A stretch of DNA of 64,000 bases from Gp1-AA122 sp036378535 (GTDB lineage Bacteria > Acidobacteriota > Terriglobia > Terriglobales > Acidobacteriaceae). Shown piece after piece: positions 62,469 to 64,000 of the stretch (the first letter of the stretch is position 1; each line of letters begins with the position of its first letter). Both the position numbers and the translations under genes were made by a program. The stretch is from positions 1-64,000 of the forward strand of contig DASUWH010000004.1 in NCBI GenBank assembly GCA_036378535.1, written 5' to 3'. The notes under the pieces were generated by a model. It did not search any database and was not told the DNA's origin. It saw nothing but the letters and a program-made list of their open reading frames with translations.

Positions 62469-64000
62469 ATGCGACGCGCTTTATTGTTAGCGATTTGCCT
62501 GTCGGTCACCGTTGTCGCGATGGCGCAGTCAATGTGCTCATGCGGTGTGAACCCATCTGGCCGACCGGCGGCCCGCTCCTTGAAGCCATACGGCGGTGTT
62601 CCCGACGACTTACGGCCCTACTCCAAATACACGACACCCTACTACGAGCACTACACCGACCTCGTCGAATACAACGGCGCTGCCCGCGACGTTCCTGATC
62701 CAGATCTGAACAGCCTCGATGAAATTCGTATCGGTTTCCTGGCTCCGTTGCATGATCATCCTGACCAGGCACTCGGAAATCGCATGTTGCACGGCGCTGC
62801 CCTCGCCATCGAAGAAGCCAATGCCGCTGGCGGATATTGCGGCAAGCCCTTCCGCCTCATGCTTCACAACGACTCGGCGATTTGGGGCGCCTCAAGTAAT
62901 GAAGTAGTGAAGATGGTCTATGACGAAAAAGTCTGGGCTATGTTCGGTTCCATCAGCGGCGACACCACGCATATCGCGCTCCGAGTCACGCTGAAGGCCG
63001 AGACTCCGCTCGTCAACAGCGCCTCGACCGATCCCACGATTCCGGAAACGATCATCCCCTGGTACCTGACCGACCTGCAGGACGATCGAATCCAGGGTTA
63101 CACACTGGCCCGACGCATCTACACCGAGCTTGGGCTGAAGCGCATCGCTGTCCTGCGCGTCAATGATCGCTATGGCCGCTTTGGTGTTCTGAAGTTTCGG
63201 GACGCTTCCCGCCGCCTGGGGCACCCGGTTGTGATTGAGCAGAAATTCATGCCCGGCACCATTGACTTCCGCCACCAACTGCGCGTCATTCAGGATTCAC
63301 GCGTGGATGGCATCGTGCTCTGGACTGATATTGGTCCGGCCGCAGCGATTTTGACGCAGATGCAGGAACTCGGCATGAAGCAGAGAGTGTTCGGCAGCCA
63401 TCGCACCATAGGCGACGAACTGATAAAGCTTGCGGGACCGGCGGCCCAGGGATTCGAGGCCGTTTATCCCTACGATCCGACGCGTGCCGACAAACGCTGG
63501 CAGGACTTTATCCATACCTATGAGACCAGATTTCATGAGAAGCCGGACCACTTCGCCGCCCTCGCCTTCGATGCTATGCACATTCTGATGAACGCCATCT
63601 GTCGCGCCGGACTGAACCGTGGCCGCATCCGGGATGCCTTGACCTCGACGGAAACTTATCGCGGGGTCACCGGGCAAATGACATTCGACCCCAATTGCAA
63701 GAACATCAGTCCGATGTTTTTGGCAAAGGTAAGCAACGGAGCGATCGAGTACCGGCGTATCACCATGGAGAAGCCCTATGCCACGGTGGGCGAGAATGGC
63801 GTTCAGTATTCCGGTCCCCCGATACCTGAAGAACCCATAATGAGTTGGCGCATCGCCATATTCGGTCCCCACGCAGATCAGCTAGTGCACTCGCCTGAGC
63901 TGACGAGTCTTCTCGAATCGCGACGGGCGAACGAACCCCAGGTTCAGTTGGTCGGAATCTCTTCTGAATCGTCGTGGGGAAAAGCTTCGACCGCACTGAT
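62469..64000 (+). CDS. Tandem ABC-type solute-binding protein (partial, runs off window)
   Basis: The first 510 codons of a long gene with no stop before the window end. A signal peptide (1-20) is followed by an unusual 70-residue Tyr/Pro-rich segment starting with CSCG. A branched-chain-amino-acid-type periplasmic binding domain (about 86-455) follows: IRIGFLAPLHD, HGAALAIEEANAAGG, AMFGSISGD, DDRIQGYTLARR, RVNDRYGRFGV and HFAALAFDAMHI. At about residue 460 the pattern starts again (WRIAIFGPHADQ...SSWGKASTALI), so a second binding domain begins. GGGAG eight bases before ATG 62469 supports the start. The gene follows the RidA-like gene by 5 bp. The ligand is unknown. Confidence 0.85.
   Translation, partial: MRRALLLAICLSVTVVAMAQSMCSCGVNPSGRPAARSLKPYGGVPDDLRPYSKYTTPYYEHYTDLVEYNGAARDVPDPDLNSLDEIRIGFLAPLHDHPDQALGNRMLHGAALAIEEANAAGGYCGKPFRLMLHNDSAIWGASSNEVVKMVYDEKVWAMFGSISGDTTHIALRVTLKAETPLVNSASTDPTIPETIIPWYLTDLQDDRIQGYTLARRIYTELGLKRIAVLRVNDRYGRFGVLKFRDASRRLGHPVVIEQKFMPGTIDFRHQLRVIQDSRVDGIVLWTDIGPAAAILTQMQELGMKQRVFGSHRTIGDELIKLAGPAAQGFEAVYPYDPTRADKRWQDFIHTYETRFHEKPDHFAALAFDAMHILMNAICRAGLNRGRIRDALTSTETYRGVTGQMTFDPNCKNISPMFLAKVSNGAIEYRRITMEKPYATVGENGVQYSGPPIPEEPIMSWRIAIFGPHADQLVHSPELTSLLESRRANEPQVQLVGISSESSWGKASTAL

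Noticed and set aside
1..64000. CRISPR arrays, rRNA genes or insertion-sequence transposases
   Set aside because: No regularly spaced repeats, rRNA signatures or DDE transposase genes were seen.

Overview
The window looks like a chromosomal segment of an acidobacterium (Terriglobia/Koribacter-like). I infer this from family content, not from a marker gene. Typical items are an Oar-type TonB receptor with a carboxypeptidase-regulatory N-terminus, two CRTAC1 (FG-GAP plus ASPIC/UnbV) proteins, Ser/Thr kinases with TPR tails, a VPS10/BNR-type propeller protein, a proline-rich TonB with a Gly-Val spacer, and GC-rich codon use.

Layout. (1) 1-4.6 kb is the end of an integrated element: two AlpA/Xis-like proteins, two unrelated tyrosine recombinases, one GNAT-like cargo gene and a tRNA-Glu(TTC) whose 3' end faces the element. 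(2) 4.8-28.4 kb is mostly housekeeping and envelope genes: TonB, a TPR protein, an SDR, a zinc-ribbon protein, HtrA, a GH65 phosphorylase - universal stress protein - beta-phosphoglucomutase operon, a large propeller protein, a receptor-like Ser/Thr kinase, PilZ, an M16 peptidase and an FmdB-type protein. (3) 29.6-38.0 kb is a catabolic island resembling the reductive nicotinate route: FAD subunit, a fused 2Fe-2S/molybdopterin hydroxylase, a 6-hydroxynicotinate reductase homologue, a UPF0280 (ApbE-like) protein and two tandem PF06684 proteins on +, with an enamidase homologue convergent on -. (4) 38.2-44.2 kb holds a lone OmpR-type regulator, a sulfotransferase, a multicopper oxidase with inverted order of copper motifs, and a start/stop-coupled pair of a cytoplasmic PDZ protease and a LuxR-type regulator. 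(5) 44.2-54.6 kb is a minus-strand operon: TonB receptor, TPR protein, CRTAC1 protein, GH116 beta-glucosidase. (6) A 609-bp AT-rich divergent control region with several palindromes follows. (7) 55.2 kb to the window end is a seven-gene, tightly coupled plus-strand operon. It contains DAHP synthase, a hydrazine-synthase-alpha-like c-type haem propeller, CRTAC1, a YVTN propeller with two c-haem motifs, another periplasmic propeller, a RidA/chorismatase-like protein and a tandem solute-binding protein cut by the window edge.

The two systems I would look at first are the nicotinate-like cluster with its uncharacterised UPF0280/PF06684 members, and the operon that couples the first enzyme of the shikimate pathway to exported haem and propeller proteins. 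Start codons were moved inward wherever a Shine-Dalgarno sequence or signal peptide favoured it. All family assignments come from reading motifs; no database search was run.
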